DNA of 64,000 bases from Arthrobacter sp. Soil762 (lineage in GTDB: Bacteria; Actinomycetota; Actinomycetes; Actinomycetales; Micrococcaceae). The DNA is taken from positions 62,075 to 126,074 of the forward strand of contig NZ_LMSG01000019.1 of assembly GCF_001428335.1 (NCBI RefSeq). The letters are read 5' to 3'. A program made the position numbers and the translations under genes. Position 1 is the first letter of the stretch, and each line of letters opens with the position of its first letter. The notes below the pieces were generated by a model that did not search any database, was not told the DNA's origin, and worked only from the letters and a program-made list of their open reading frames with translations. Below are positions 1-9,827 of this stretch, piece after piece.

Positions 1-2393
1 CCGCCGTTTACGGAGAGGGGAACAACTGTTTCAAGGCAGGAATTCCCCTGGCTGTCCACCACGTTCATGCTCACAAGCTGCTTGAGCCGGATAGCCCGCT
101 GCAGGGTCTCCAGGCCAAGCTGGGTCGCGGCTTCGCCGGAGCCAGCCACCGGGCCTGCGTGGTTCCCGGAGGCTTCAGCCCGCCTGTTCCGCAGGACGGC
201 CAGCTGCGCGGCGACGTCGTCCTCGGCGGGCGCGGTCCGCGGCGCCGTGTAGACGGGGCGGGCGCTGCCGGGAACATGGTTAGTGCGGCGGAGCCGGACC
301 ACTCCGGGCTCGGCCTGGTCCACCGACGGCGAGAGGCCCAGTCCGCGCAGGACCTGGGCTGTTTCCCGCGGCGGAGCGGTGGAGATCAGTACCGTCGGCG
401 CAATGCGGGCCAGCCCCAGGCCGGCGGCTTTGGACTCCGCCGCCAGCTCCAGCACCGTTGCCTCATCATCGCTTTGGATAAAGCTGGCGGCCGTTCCCAC
501 CCGGAGCCGGCCGTGCCGGGCCGCGGTGTCCTCCACCAGGTATTCCAAGGGCTGGGGCACGGCCGTGGCCGAATGCTCACGCAGGAACTCCAGCAGGCTC
601 GAGGCGTCATGCCCGGCGTCCAGCGCCCGCCGGACCGAGTTGGCGGAGAACCGGTAGATAGTGGCGGGCCCGTGCCCCTCGGCGTCGGCCATCACCAGTA
701 GCTTTTCGGTCAGCTCCGGAGCCAGGTAGCCCGGGGCAACTGCGGTCAGGTCCGCCTGCAGCAGGACGTGGTTCAGTGCCGCAGGCAGGTGCTCGCCCAG
801 GATGCCCAAGGCTTCGTCCGGATTGTCTTCGGCAATGGCGCTGCCCAGCTGGCTCAATGCACCGGAGCCGATCAGTCCGAGCAGCTCCGCTTCCGCGAGC
901 ACACCCCTGATCAGGGAACTGAACCGGCGGGCCATCCGCGGCTGCGTCCATTCAGCCCGCTGGAGGACGGCCGCAGCATCCAGGACCGGTGCCGTGCCGT
1001 CCGCAGCGGCAGCCTCCTGGGTGAGTTCCTCCAGGATTTCCAGGATCCGCTTCCTGACCACCGGGGCGTCCGGCCGCTGCGCCTCTGCCGAAAGGGCATT
1101 AACGGTGTTCCCGGCCAGGGCGCGGTGCGCGGCGGGAACGCCGCCGGGGCCGTTAGCGGGCTGACCCACCAGTGAAGGCACACGCTCGCTCGCGAGCCAG
1201 GCATTGACCAGCCACAGCCACTGCTCCTGGCGGGGGAGGGCCAGCCACTCCAGCTGCGGGGGCTGCACCCACGAGGACGAGTCCACATCAAGGCGCAACA
1301 GGCCGGCGAGGGCGCTGACCTCCAGCAGCAGGCCCGCCCGGTGCTGGTCGATGCGAAGCGTCTCGGCCAGCCGCTTCATTTCCCGGACACCCACGCCGCC
1401 GCTGCGCAGCGTGGCCAGCGGCTGTTCGCGGACGGCGTGGAGGAGGTCACCCACCAGCCGGAGGGTTTCGGCGATGGCGCCCAGCGCCGCGTTCCGGCGA
1501 AGCGCAGCGGTGGTGCTGCCCAGCTCCGGAACCGGCGGGGACAGCGAGAAGTCATTGATGATGGCGCCGCCACGCAGCGACAATCCCACGCTATGCGGCA
1601 ATTCCACGTGCGCGGCGTCCAAGGGGACCAGCAGGCCCCGGGCCAGGAGCCAGTCAACGGGCCCGACGTCGGCGCCCTGGTTCGAGACCGACGCTTTCCG
1701 TTGCGCCTGGGGGACGGCACCCATGGCCCAGTTGCGGAATTTGGCGAGCAACGCCGTCGTGCGTTCCGGGGCTCCGGCCAAAGCCTCGCCGAGTGCCTCG
1801 GGCGAGGATGTCCAATGCTGCAGCGCGAGGGCTGCCTCCATGGGGGTGGTGGCGTTCTGGATGGAGACGCCGCTGCGGCGCAGCTCGGCAACGAGCTGGA
1901 CTGCCCGCTGGGCAAACGCGGGCTGGAGCCGGACCAGCTCGGTGTAGCTGCGCCCCAGCCCCGCAGGATAGATTCCCACCACGTCCTTGAGGCTTCCCAC
2001 CGGCAGGTAGTAGCGCTGGCGGTGGCCCGAAACGGCCGTTCCATGCGGCGGCTCTGCCCGGTGCACCAAAGCCAGTTCCTGGAGCGAGGCCAGGATGCGT
2101 TCCAGCGCCGCCACCGTGGACCCTGCAATGAGTTTCCGGACGCCCGCCGCCGAGGCGCTGTGTTCGGTGTCCGTGTTGGTACACAGGTGCAGTGTTTCCA
2201 GCACCTGCATCTGTGGCCTGTTAAGCCGCTCGAGCGCGCGCTGGACGCTGACCCGCGCACTCGCCCGCGCGGCAAGGGCGGAAAAGTCAGGAACTGCGGG
2301 GGACATAAGGTCCGGCCGCGCTGCAAAGAGCGCCCGCAACGAGTCATCGCTGCGTGCTTCCAGTTCTTTGCTGAGCGCGCGAATAAGGGACAT
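1..2393 (-). CDS. Helicase-associated domain protein (XPB/Ssl2-like), 3' end outside the window
   Basis: This open frame runs from an ATG at 2393 to the left edge with no stop, giving at least 797 residues. The start reads MSLIRALSKELEARSDDSLR, and the middle is leucine- and alanine-rich with many predicted helices. This matches the actinobacterial helicase-associated / XPB-Ssl2-like N-terminal proteins, which usually sit just upstream of an XPB-type DNA helicase and have about 800 or more residues. No Walker A motif is visible in the part present, as expected for this family, so it is not itself a helicase motor. The next gene downstream on this strand lies outside the window; an XPB-like helicase there would support the call. 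It starts 10 bases after the stop of the small membrane protein gene, so the two are probably co-transcribed. Its exact role in DNA repair or transcription is not established. Confidence 0.8.
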   Translation of the reverse strand, partial: MSLIRALSKELEARSDDSLRALFAARPDLMSPAVPDFSALAARASARVSVQRALERLNRPQMQVLETLHLCTNTDTEHSASAAGVRKLIAGSTVAALERILASLQELALVHRAEPPHGTAVSGHRQRYYLPVGSLKDVVGIYPAGLGRSYTELVRLQPAFAQRAVQLVAELRRSGVSIQNATTPMEAALALQHWTSSPEALGEALAGAPERTTALLAKFRNWAMGAVPQAQRKASVSNQGADVGPVDWLLARGLLVPLDAAHVELPHSVGLSLRGGAIINDFSLSPPVPELGSTTAALRRNAALGAIAETLRLVGDLLHAVREQPLATLRSGGVGVREMKRLAETLRIDQHRAGLLLEVSALAGLLRLDVDSSSWVQPPQLEWLALPRQEQWLWLVNAWLASERVPSLVGQPANGPGGVPAAHRALAGNTVNALSAEAQRPDAPVVRKRILEILEELTQEAAAADGTAPVLDAAAVLQRAEWTQPRMARRFSSLIRGVLAEAELLGLIGSGALSQLGSAIAEDNPDEALGILGEHLPAALNHVLLQADLTAVAPGYLAPELTEKLLVMADAEGHGPATIYRFSANSVRRALDAGHDASSLLEFLREHSATAVPQPLEYLVEDTAARHGRLRVGTAASFIQSDDEATVLELAAESKAAGLGLARIAPTVLISTAPPRETAQVLRGLGLSPSVDQAEPGVVRLRRTNHVPGSARPVYTAPRTAPAEDDVAAQLAVLRNRRAEASGNHAGPVAGSGEAATQLGLETLQRAIRLKQLVSMNVVDSQGNSCLETVVPLSVNG

Positions 2394-2403
2394 CAGTCCA
2401 ACG

Positions 2404-2637
2404 TTACCGCCCGCCGGACTTTCCTGCCCGGCGCCGTCCCGCCACGCTGTCCAGCACCAGGAAAAGCATCAGCAGGAACGCCACAGGCAACCCGTACAGG
2501 GCAGTGGCAGTGACCCAGGCCGGAGCAGCGGAGCCTGCGAAGGCCAGTGCCATGACGGCTCCCACCGCCACGAGGGAAAGCATGGCAACAACCGCTGCGA
2601 AGATCATCAGTGGGCGCCGGTATCGCGAGGGTGTCAT
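2404..2637 (-). CDS. Small two-helix membrane protein, unknown function
   Basis: A 77-residue protein begins MTPSRYRRPLMIFAAVVAML and carries two hydrophobic segments (about residues 9-32 and 40-62), followed by a basic tail (GRRRAGKSGGR). The open frame extends further upstream, but the hydrophobic start just after an MTPSRYRRP basic head is the natural membrane-protein start. I do not recognise a family. It lies 10 bases upstream of the helicase-associated gene on the same strand and probably forms an operon with it. Topology is likely two transmembrane helices with basic ends in the cytoplasm. Confidence 0.55.
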   Translation of the reverse strand: MTPSRYRRPLMIFAAVVAMLSLVAVGAVMALAFAGSAAPAWVTATALYGLPVAFLLMLFLVLDSVAGRRRAGKSGGR

Positions 2638-2883
2638 GCAGGCAACGCTAACAGCCGGGCGGCCGGTGGTGGCGCCACAGGCGGCCGTGAGCGGCGGGCA
2701 CACAGCCGCAGGAAGGCGGCAGGACGAAGGGTGCGTGAAAGCAGGATTCCGGCCCCCGGCAGGATAACCTTGAAGAACAGACCAACACGGTCCGTCGCTG
2801 TCATACCCTGAACCCGCACATCGGTGCGGATGCGGTGACTGCCGGCCGTGTCAGAAGACGTCAGAACGAAGAAGGTTGATTAC

Positions 2884-3267
2884 GTGCCTACCGGCAAGGT
2901 CAAGTGGTATGACAAGGAAAAAGGTTTCGGATTTCTCGCAGGCGAGGACGGCCAGGAAGTCTTCCTGCCCAAATCATCGCTGCCCGAAGGCATCACGGAG
3001 CTGAAGGCCGGCACCCGGGTTGAGTTCGGCGTTGCCGACGGCCGCAAGGGTGCACAGGCCCTGGGCCTGCGCGTCCTGGACAAGACGCCGTCTATCGCCA
3101 AGGCCAAGCGGCCCAGCGCCCGGGACCTTGCGCCGCTGGTCCAGGACCTGGTCAGCGTGCTGGACAACCTCTCCGGAACCCTGTCCGCGGGCAAGTACCC
3201 GGAAGGCAACAAGGGCAAAGCCATCGCGGCTGCCCTGCGTAAGGTTGCCGACGAGCTGGACGTTTAG
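2884..3267 (+). CDS. Cold-shock domain protein with C-terminal helical extension
   Basis: A 127-residue protein begins MPTGKVKWYDKEKGFGFLAG. Residues 1-65 are a cold-shock (CSD) fold: the RNP1-like motif KGFGFL is intact, while the RNP2 position reads EVFLPKSSL rather than the usual VFVH. The remaining 60 residues (DLAPLVQDLVSVLDNLSGTL onward) are helical and not part of the classical 67-residue CspA, so this is the longer actinobacterial form. I chose GTG 2884 because GAAGAAGG sits 8 bases upstream; an in-frame GTG at 2848 would add 12 residues but has a poor ribosome site. It probably binds single-stranded RNA or DNA. The DUF3027 gene starts 9 bases downstream. Confidence 0.88.
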   Translation: MPTGKVKWYDKEKGFGFLAGEDGQEVFLPKSSLPEGITELKAGTRVEFGVADGRKGAQALGLRVLDKTPSIAKAKRPSARDLAPLVQDLVSVLDNLSGTLSAGKYPEGNKGKAIAAALRKVADELDV

Positions 3268-3276
3268 GTCTTGGCC

Positions 3277-3822
3277 ATGAACGCGGAAGCTGAACAGCCG
3301 GACACCACAACAGCGGAGAAAGCAGGCGCCAAAGCCGAGGCCAAGCGCCGCGCAGGCGTGCCCGCATGGCGTACCGGAAAGCCGGATGCCTTCCTCGCCG
3401 CTGCCGTTGGCGAGGCGCGAACCGCCATCGAAGGCATCGCGGCGGCGTCGGACATCGGTGCGCACCTGGCTGCCAAAAGTGAGGGCGACCGCCTGGTCAC
3501 CCACCTCTTCGAATCAAGAATGGCCGGCTACCACGGCTGGCAGTGGTACGCGGTCCTGACCAGGAACTCCCGCTCCAAGGTGGTCACGGTCAGCGAGCTT
3601 GGCCTCCTGCCGTCGGAGGACTCCATCCTCTCCCCGGAGTGGGTGCCGTGGGCCGAGCGCGTCCGCCCCGAGGACGCACAGGCGGCAGAGGAAGAGGAGC
3701 CGCGCGCTGCTGAGGCTTCCGCTGCGGAGCCGGACACTTCGCACGCCGAGGCTGACACTCCCGGGTCCGAAGACCGGGACGAAGAATCCGAAGACGACGA
3801 CCCCGCCGGCGAGGCTGACTAA
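3277..3822 (+). CDS. DUF3027 family protein
   Basis: A 181-residue protein with an Ala/Lys-rich head, then the DUF3027 core (about residues 25-125) with HLFESRMAGYHGWQWYAVLT and the downstream ELGLLPSEDSILSPEWVPW. The last 55 residues are almost entirely acidic or alanine (EEEEPRAAEASAAEPD, EESEDDDPAGEAD) and look disordered. The family is restricted to Actinobacteria and has no assigned function to my knowledge. It follows the cold-shock gene by 9 bases, so the two are likely co-expressed. ATG 3277 is preferred over the in-frame TTG at 3271. Confidence 0.85.
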   Translation: MNAEAEQPDTTTAEKAGAKAEAKRRAGVPAWRTGKPDAFLAAAVGEARTAIEGIAAASDIGAHLAAKSEGDRLVTHLFESRMAGYHGWQWYAVLTRNSRSKVVTVSELGLLPSEDSILSPEWVPWAERVRPEDAQAAEEEEPRAAEASAAEPDTSHAEADTPGSEDRDEESEDDDPAGEAD

Positions 3823-3867
3823 GCAGTTGCTAATGCGCAGGGTTGAGAACCAAGAAGGCCGGGCCTG

Positions 3868-5202
3868 ATGTCCACCTTCAAATCCCTGCACATCCTCAAC
3901 TACCGGATCTGGTTCCTCGGCGCGCTGGTTTCCAACATCGGAACCTGGATGCAGCGGACGGCCCAGGACTGGCTGGTGTTTGACCACCTCTCCGATCACG
4001 ACGCCGGGGCCATGGGCATCACCATGGCGCTGCAGCTGGGGCCGCAGCTTTTCCTGGCACCGGTCGCCGGCCTCGTGGCGGACCGATACAGCCGCCGGCA
4101 GCTGCTCATCATCACCCAGTCAATGATGGCCATCCTGAGCACCGGCCTGGGCATCCTCGTGGTGCTCGGCGCCGGCCAGCTGTGGCACGTCTACGGCTTC
4201 GCCCTGCTGCTGGGCATGGTCTCCGCCCTCGATGCCCCGGTGCGGCAGACCTTTGTTTCTGAACTGGTGCGGGACGACTACCTGCCCAACGCCGTGGCCC
4301 TGAACAGTGCCTCCTTCAATGTCGCCCGGATGATCGGGCCCGCCGTGGCCGGCGTCCTCACCGTAGCGGTAGGTCCCGGCTGGGTGTTCCTGATCAACAC
4401 CTTCACGTTCCTGGCCATGCTCCTGAGCCTGTGGAAGATCCCCGCCGCGTCCTTGCGGCGGCTTCCCAGGGCGGCCCCGGGCAAGGGCCGGATCCGGGAA
4501 GGGCTGCGCTATGTGCGGTTCCGGCCGGACATAGTGGTGGTCCTGGTGGCCGTGTTCATCGTGGGAACACTCGGCCTTAACTTCGTGCTGTTCATCGCCG
4601 CCATGGTGGGCACGGAATTCGGGCTGGACGCCAGCGCGTTCGGGCTCATGAATTCCATCATGGCCATCGGTTCCGTGGCAGGCGCACTGCTTTCCGCCGG
4701 CCGCGGCAAGCCCCGCTTGCGGATGATCTTCGGCGCGGCGGCTGCCTTTGGGGTGACCTCGGGACTGGCCGCGCTTGCCCCGGACTACTTCTGGTTCGGC
4801 GTCGCGCTGGTGCCGGTGGGCCTGTCCGCGATCACCATGATGACCAGTGCCAACGGCTACGTCCAGACCACCACCGATCCCGTGATGCGGGGCAGGGTCA
4901 TGGCCCTGTATATGGCCATCTTTATGGGCGGCACACCCATCGGCGCCCCGTTGGTGGGATGGGTGGCCAACGTCGCCGGCCCCCGGTGGTCGCTTTCCGT
5001 TGCGGCCGCTTCCGGGATTATCTCCGCCGTGATCGGAATGATCTGGATCATCCGCGCTCAGCGGCTCCGGCTCACCTTCAACCGGCGCGCCCGCGGCCTG
5101 CGGTACTTCGGCGTCGTCTCCCATCTGGGCGTCCAACAACCGGGGGACAACGCAAAGGGCGCCGCCCGGGACGAAAACCCGGACGACGCCGTCGGACGCT
5201 GA
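3868..5202 (+). CDS. MFS transporter, enterobactin-exporter / DHA3-like
   Basis: A 444-residue protein with about 12 hydrophobic segments, beginning MSTFKSLHILNYRIWFLGAL. The N-terminal SNIGTWMQRTAQDWLV is typical of the MFS_3 / enterobactin exporter (EntS-like) group. The loop 2-3 motif reads GLVADRYSRRQLL, the MFS A-motif with charged residues retained. An AAGAAGG ribosome site precedes the ATG. The C-terminal cytoplasmic tail of about 50 residues is hydrophilic. The substrate cannot be read from sequence. It converges on serC, and a 23-bp-arm hairpin separates the two genes. Confidence 0.85.
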   Translation: MSTFKSLHILNYRIWFLGALVSNIGTWMQRTAQDWLVFDHLSDHDAGAMGITMALQLGPQLFLAPVAGLVADRYSRRQLLIITQSMMAILSTGLGILVVLGAGQLWHVYGFALLLGMVSALDAPVRQTFVSELVRDDYLPNAVALNSASFNVARMIGPAVAGVLTVAVGPGWVFLINTFTFLAMLLSLWKIPAASLRRLPRAAPGKGRIREGLRYVRFRPDIVVVLVAVFIVGTLGLNFVLFIAAMVGTEFGLDASAFGLMNSIMAIGSVAGALLSAGRGKPRLRMIFGAAAAFGVTSGLAALAPDYFWFGVALVPVGLSAITMMTSANGYVQTTTDPVMRGRVMALYMAIFMGGTPIGAPLVGWVANVAGPRWSLSVAAASGIISAVIGMIWIIRAQRLRLTFNRRARGLRYFGVVSHLGVQQPGDNAKGAARDENPDDAVGR

Positions 5203-5225
5203 CAAACTGGCGCCACCACAACACA

Positions 5226-5279
5226 GCGCGAACGGACACTTGGGGCCCCGGTTCCTGGGCCCCAAGTGTCCGTTCGCGC
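5226..5279. terminator. Long perfect hairpin between convergent genes
   Basis: Arms 5226-5248 (begins GCGCGAACGGACACTTGGGG) and 5257-5279 are perfect 23-base reverse complements around an 8-base loop. It lies between the MFS gene (+) and serC (-), ending 9 bases before the serC stop. It can act as a bidirectional terminator, although it lacks a long T run. Its length and perfection exceed a normal intrinsic terminator, as in several other hairpins of this window. Confidence 0.75.
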
Positions 5280-5287
5280 GGGAGGAT

Positions 5288-6586
<1,299 letters not shown>

Positions 6587-6695
6587 TTATCCAGACAAAT
6601 TCAAAATAGGCTAAGCTTTTTAGCGGACCTCGCCGCTGAGCGGGACGCGATACGGTGGGACAACGCAAGGTACTGCGCTCGAGGAGCTGAGCTGG

Positions 6696-7391
6696 ATGAC
6701 GGATCTGATCGATACTACGGAGATGTATCTTCGGACCATTTTGGAGCTTGAAGAAGAGAACATCGTTGCTCTTCGCGCACGCATCGCCGAACGGCTGCGG
6801 CACTCCGGACCCACGGTGTCCCAAACCATCGGCCGGATGGAACGCGACGGACTGGTAGTGGTCTCCGGAGACCGCCACTTGGAGCTCACGGAAGCCGGGC
6901 GGAAACGCGCCACGGAAGTGATGCGCAAGCACAGGCTCGCGGAACGGCTCCTGGCGGATGTGATTGGCCTGGACTGGGCCTATGTCCACGATGAAGCGTG
7001 CCGCTGGGAGCATGTGATGAGCGAACGCGTCGAGCAGCGCATCTACGAATTGCTCAACCACCCAACCGAATCTCCGTACGGCAACCCCATCCCCGGGCTG
7101 GCCGCCCTGGGCGGGCCGGCGCCCGAGCTCCCTGACGCCGGTGTGATTAATCTCCTTGATGCGATGCAGGGCTACGGGCCGGCGTCGAACGTGACAGTCA
7201 GCCGGCTGGCTGAGCCCATCCAGGTGGAACCTGAGCTGCTGGTCCAGCTGGATGAAGGCGGGATCAGGCCCGGTGCCACGGTGTCCCTGGAGCGCGTAGG
7301 TGAGTACATTTCCGTGCGCGTGCCGGGAATCGAAGGGGCGCTCGAGTTGCCCCCGGAAGTGGCATCCCACGTCTTCGTTTCCGTCAGCTGA
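6696..7391 (+). CDS. Metal-dependent transcriptional regulator, DtxR/IdeR type
   Basis: A 231-residue protein with an N-terminal winged helix (residues 1-72), a dimerisation / metal domain (73-140) and a C-terminal SH3-like FeoA domain (150-231). The metal ligands fall on the same residue numbers as in diphtheria toxin repressor: M10, H79, E83, H98, C102, E105 and H106 (HDEACRWEH). This points to an Fe(II)-responsive repressor rather than an MntR. The recognition helix reads SGPTVSQTIGRMERDG. The start ATG is 10 bases after GAGGAGCTGAG. It stands alone, divergent from serC. No clear 19-bp iron box was found at its own promoter. Confidence 0.92.
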   Translation: MTDLIDTTEMYLRTILELEEENIVALRARIAERLRHSGPTVSQTIGRMERDGLVVVSGDRHLELTEAGRKRATEVMRKHRLAERLLADVIGLDWAYVHDEACRWEHVMSERVEQRIYELLNHPTESPYGNPIPGLAALGGPAPELPDAGVINLLDAMQGYGPASNVTVSRLAEPIQVEPELLVQLDEGGIRPGATVSLERVGEYISVRVPGIEGALELPPEVASHVFVSVS

Positions 7392-7473
7392 CGGGAAGGC
7401 GGTCCGCCGTGTGGGTCCGTGCGTGGGGCCGTGCCGTAGCGCAGTGACGACCGGTTCCGCAAAGATAACGGAA

Positions 7474-7503
7474 TTGTTACTGTCCAGGTTAATCACCTAT
7501 AGT
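7474..7503 (+). promoter_or_regulatory. Promoter of the first c-di-AMP riboswitch
   Basis: TTGTTA (7474-7479) and TATAGT (7498-7503) are spaced by 18 bases, a good match to a housekeeping sigma promoter. The predicted transcript starts about 35-40 bases before the riboswitch stem CTCTGCC. Confidence 0.55.
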
Positions 7504-7544
7504 TTGAAGCTCAGCGTCGATACAAAAGCGTTACCTGATCCGGA

Positions 7545-7765
7545 GCCGAGCTCTGCCAGCGGATCAGGTGCATCAGTCAACAACTGGCAGAGGCGGGGGA
7601 ACCACAACCGGCAGTCGTAAGACTGCCTTGGGGTTAAGTCCGTCAGCAGCAAGCCTCTTCCAGCGAAGGATCCTCACGGGATATCTCTGCGCCAAGTGCT
7701 TGTCACGGCGGACCGGGTCTTTGAACTCTCTGACCCGAATCCGACAGCTAACTTCGCAGGCTATC
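7545..7765 (+). promoter_or_regulatory. ydaO-yuaA (cyclic di-AMP) riboswitch
   Basis: The 389-base gap before the M23 gene contains the conserved blocks of the ydaO-yuaA RNA in order: CTCTGCCA ... TGGCAGAGGCGGGGGAACC, then CTTGGGGTTAAGTC, then CCGAATCCGACAGCTAAC and TCGCAGGC just before the ribosome site. Stem arms CTCTGCC/GGCAGAG are complementary. In Actinobacteria this RNA class is usually found before secreted cell-wall hydrolases and turns expression down when c-di-AMP is high. That fits the M23 gene directly downstream. Confidence 0.9.
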
Positions 7766-7780
7766 CAGAGAGGAACATTC

Positions 7781-8605
7781 TTGACCACGCAATACTCCAG
7801 GGGCCGCCGTCGCGCGGTGGGTCCCGCCTCGGCGCCCAGCGTGGCCGGGGATTTCACCGCGGAGAGGCCCCGCGACCCGCAGCGGGAAGCCCGCCGCCGC
7901 CGGGGACCCTTCCGGCAGATGACGGATTTCGCCGCCGCCAGTGGCCTCGGCCAGAAGGCCGGCATCGCCTTGGCGGCAACAGGCTTGGCTCTCACCGTGA
8001 CGGTTCCTGTGACCGGCCCCGTGATGGCCACTCCGGCACCCGGCCAGGCTGCGTCAGCCGTTTCCGCTGCTCCGCAGCCCGAAGTTACCGCCGAAGCCGC
8101 CGCCCAAATCGATTTCAGCCGCTCGTCCGTGGTGACCCAGGGTGATCCCGACGGGAAATTGAAGCAGCTCCTGAGTGCCCAGTCCGCGGGATCCATTACC
8201 CGCGCCGCCTCTGCCGGAAGCCTCGGCGCGCCGCTCGCCCAGCTGGCTACGGCCTCACCCTTCGGATTCCGGGTCAGCCCGATTACCGGCGGCTCCGGCG
8301 ACTTCCATCGTGGCCAGGACTTCGTGGCACAGTGCGGAACCTCTGTCCTGGCTGCTGCCAGCGGCACCGTGACCTTCGTGGGCTGGCACCAGTACGGCGG
8401 CGGCAACCGCGTGGTGGTCGATCACGGCAATGGCCTTGAAACCACCTACAACCACCTCTCCTCCGCCACCGTCAGGGTAGGCCAGACGGTCAGCCGCGGC
8501 GACGTGGTTGCCCTCAGCGGCACCACGGGCGCATCCACGGGCTGCCACCTCCACTTCGAGGTCCAGATCAACGGCGAAGTCGTCGACCCCACCGGCTGGC
8601 TCTGA
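7781..8605 (+). CDS. M23 family cell-wall endopeptidase (LytM type), secreted
   Basis: A 274-residue protein: a basic head, a hydrophobic export segment at about residues 58-85 (QKAGIALAATGLALTVTVPV), an Ala-rich linker, then a LytM/M23 metallopeptidase domain (about 160-274). The zinc ligands H176 and D180 (HRGQD) and the catalytic HLHFE pair H256/H258 are present. It should cleave peptidoglycan cross-bridges outside the membrane. I chose TTG 7781 because AGAGG lies 7 bases upstream and the riboswitch ends just before it; the frame stays open further upstream, but that is riboswitch RNA. It is controlled by the riboswitch. Confidence 0.9.
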   Translation: MTTQYSRGRRRAVGPASAPSVAGDFTAERPRDPQREARRRRGPFRQMTDFAAASGLGQKAGIALAATGLALTVTVPVTGPVMATPAPGQAASAVSAAPQPEVTAEAAAQIDFSRSSVVTQGDPDGKLKQLLSAQSAGSITRAASAGSLGAPLAQLATASPFGFRVSPITGGSGDFHRGQDFVAQCGTSVLAAASGTVTFVGWHQYGGGNRVVVDHGNGLETTYNHLSSATVRVGQTVSRGDVVALSGTTGASTGCHLHFEVQINGEVVDPTGWL

Positions 8606-8729
8606 CCCAAATGATGGCCAACTCTCGAATCGCAGCGACGTGCCGTGACCTGAACGTGACATTGGCTCGGAACTCCTGTAACGTCTAAAGCGCGTCAACT
8701 TTTCCGAAGTTGACGTTCTTGAGTGGATT

Positions 8730-8905
8730 GCCTAGCTCTGCCACCGCTCAAGGTCCGTTCGCATGACATCGTCTGGCAGGGGCGGGGGAACCAATTTTGG
8801 TCTTCGATTCTGAAGGCCTTGGGGTTAAGTCGCAAAGCTTCCACTGTGAAGCGGCGCGGCCGGGTGACTCCCATCCGAATCCGACAGCTCACCTCGCAGG
8901 CATTG
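8730..8905 (+). promoter_or_regulatory. Second ydaO-yuaA (cyclic di-AMP) riboswitch
   Basis: The 315-base gap before the NlpC/P60 gene contains the same conserved blocks as the first: CTCTGCCA, GGCAGGGGCGGGGGAACC, CTTGGGGTTAAGTCGC, CCGAATCCGACAGCTCACC and TCGCAGGC. The peripheral helices differ from the first copy (a TTGAG/CTCAA stem replaces the CCTGATCCG stem), so this is a diverged homologue and not a recent duplicate. Confidence 0.9.
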
Positions 8906-8920
8906 GGAGAGGCTACCTTC

Positions 8921-9658
8921 GTGTCTTCACGCCATACTTCTGCGCGTCACCGCGCACAACCGGTTCGCACTAACCCCTTGGGCTCCGTGTCCAAGGCCGT
9001 CAGTGCCAATGCCGGGACCGTAGGTCGCCAGGCTGCTGTTATCGCAGCTGCATCAGGTCTGATCCTGAGCATGGGGCTTCCGGCCAACGCCGCGGATACC
9101 ACCGCCGGCGTTTCCGCCTCTACCGAGTCCGGTTCCGCGCAGACGGCACTCGCCGTAACTGCCGCGCCCACGGCTACCGTTTCCTTCGAACGCCCCGTCA
9201 TCAAGACGACGCCGGCGCCGAAGGTTGAGACGGTCCGTGCGCAGTCCACGGCCTCCGAAACCGGGGCTCGGTCTGCCGCAACCGAGGCCGCGGCCTCCAA
9301 GCTCGCTGACACTGTCTCCTCCGCCGCCGCTTCGGGTCTGGCAGCACTTGCCTACACCGGTATCGGCCACCCCTACGTCTGGGGCGGCACCACTCCCAAT
9401 GGCTGGGACTGCTCCGGCTTCACGCAGTGGGTCTACGCCCAGGCCGGCATCAGCATTCCCCGCACCAATGCCTGGACGGCCATGCGGCCCACCGCCACAC
9501 CGGCCCCCGGTGACCTCGTCATGCAGAATGGCGGTGCCCACGTTGGCATTTACGTCGGCAACGGCATGATGATCAGCGCACTGAACCCGTCACAGGGCAC
9601 GCTGCTCCACTCCGTGGCATCCACGGGCGGCGGATCCTTCTTCACGCTGGCCCCGTAG
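8921..9658 (+). CDS. NlpC/P60 peptidoglycan hydrolase, secreted
   Basis: A 245-residue protein with a basic head, a signal segment (about 36-58, AAVIAAASGLILSMGLPANA, with an ANAAD cleavage site), a long Ala/Thr/Pro linker and an NlpC/P60 domain (about 140-245). The catalytic Cys is C164 in GWDCSGF and the His is H207 in GAHVGIY. The family cleaves D-Glu to meso-DAP (or equivalent) bonds in stem peptides. GTG 8921 is used because it follows AGAGGCTACCTTC right after the riboswitch. It shares its head and signal (SVSKAVSANAG..VGRQAAVIAAASG) with the next gene, so the two are ancient duplicates. Confidence 0.9.
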   Translation: MSSRHTSARHRAQPVRTNPLGSVSKAVSANAGTVGRQAAVIAAASGLILSMGLPANAADTTAGVSASTESGSAQTALAVTAAPTATVSFERPVIKTTPAPKVETVRAQSTASETGARSAATEAAASKLADTVSSAAASGLAALAYTGIGHPYVWGGTTPNGWDCSGFTQWVYAQAGISIPRTNAWTAMRPTATPAPGDLVMQNGGAHVGIYVGNGMMISALNPSQGTLLHSVASTGGGSFFTLAP

Positions 9659-9827
9659 TTCCTGCATTCCAGTAGTTCCTGCAGCCTCGTGCTGCCGGAG
9701 CCGTTCTTCGCTGGAACCTTTTCGCTAAATCCCCGTTCGGGGCGTGCCGGCGTACCCCCAAGATGCCGGCGCGTCCAAAGCCCCTGGACTGCCACGCGGT
9801 CCTGAGGAACACGAAAGAGAGAAATTA

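Noticed and set aside
6600..6625. ATAGGCTAAGC upstream of the DtxR-like gene as an iron box
   Set aside because: Only half of the 19-base TTAGGTTAGGCTAACCTAA consensus is present and the other half does not match, so autoregulation cannot be claimed.
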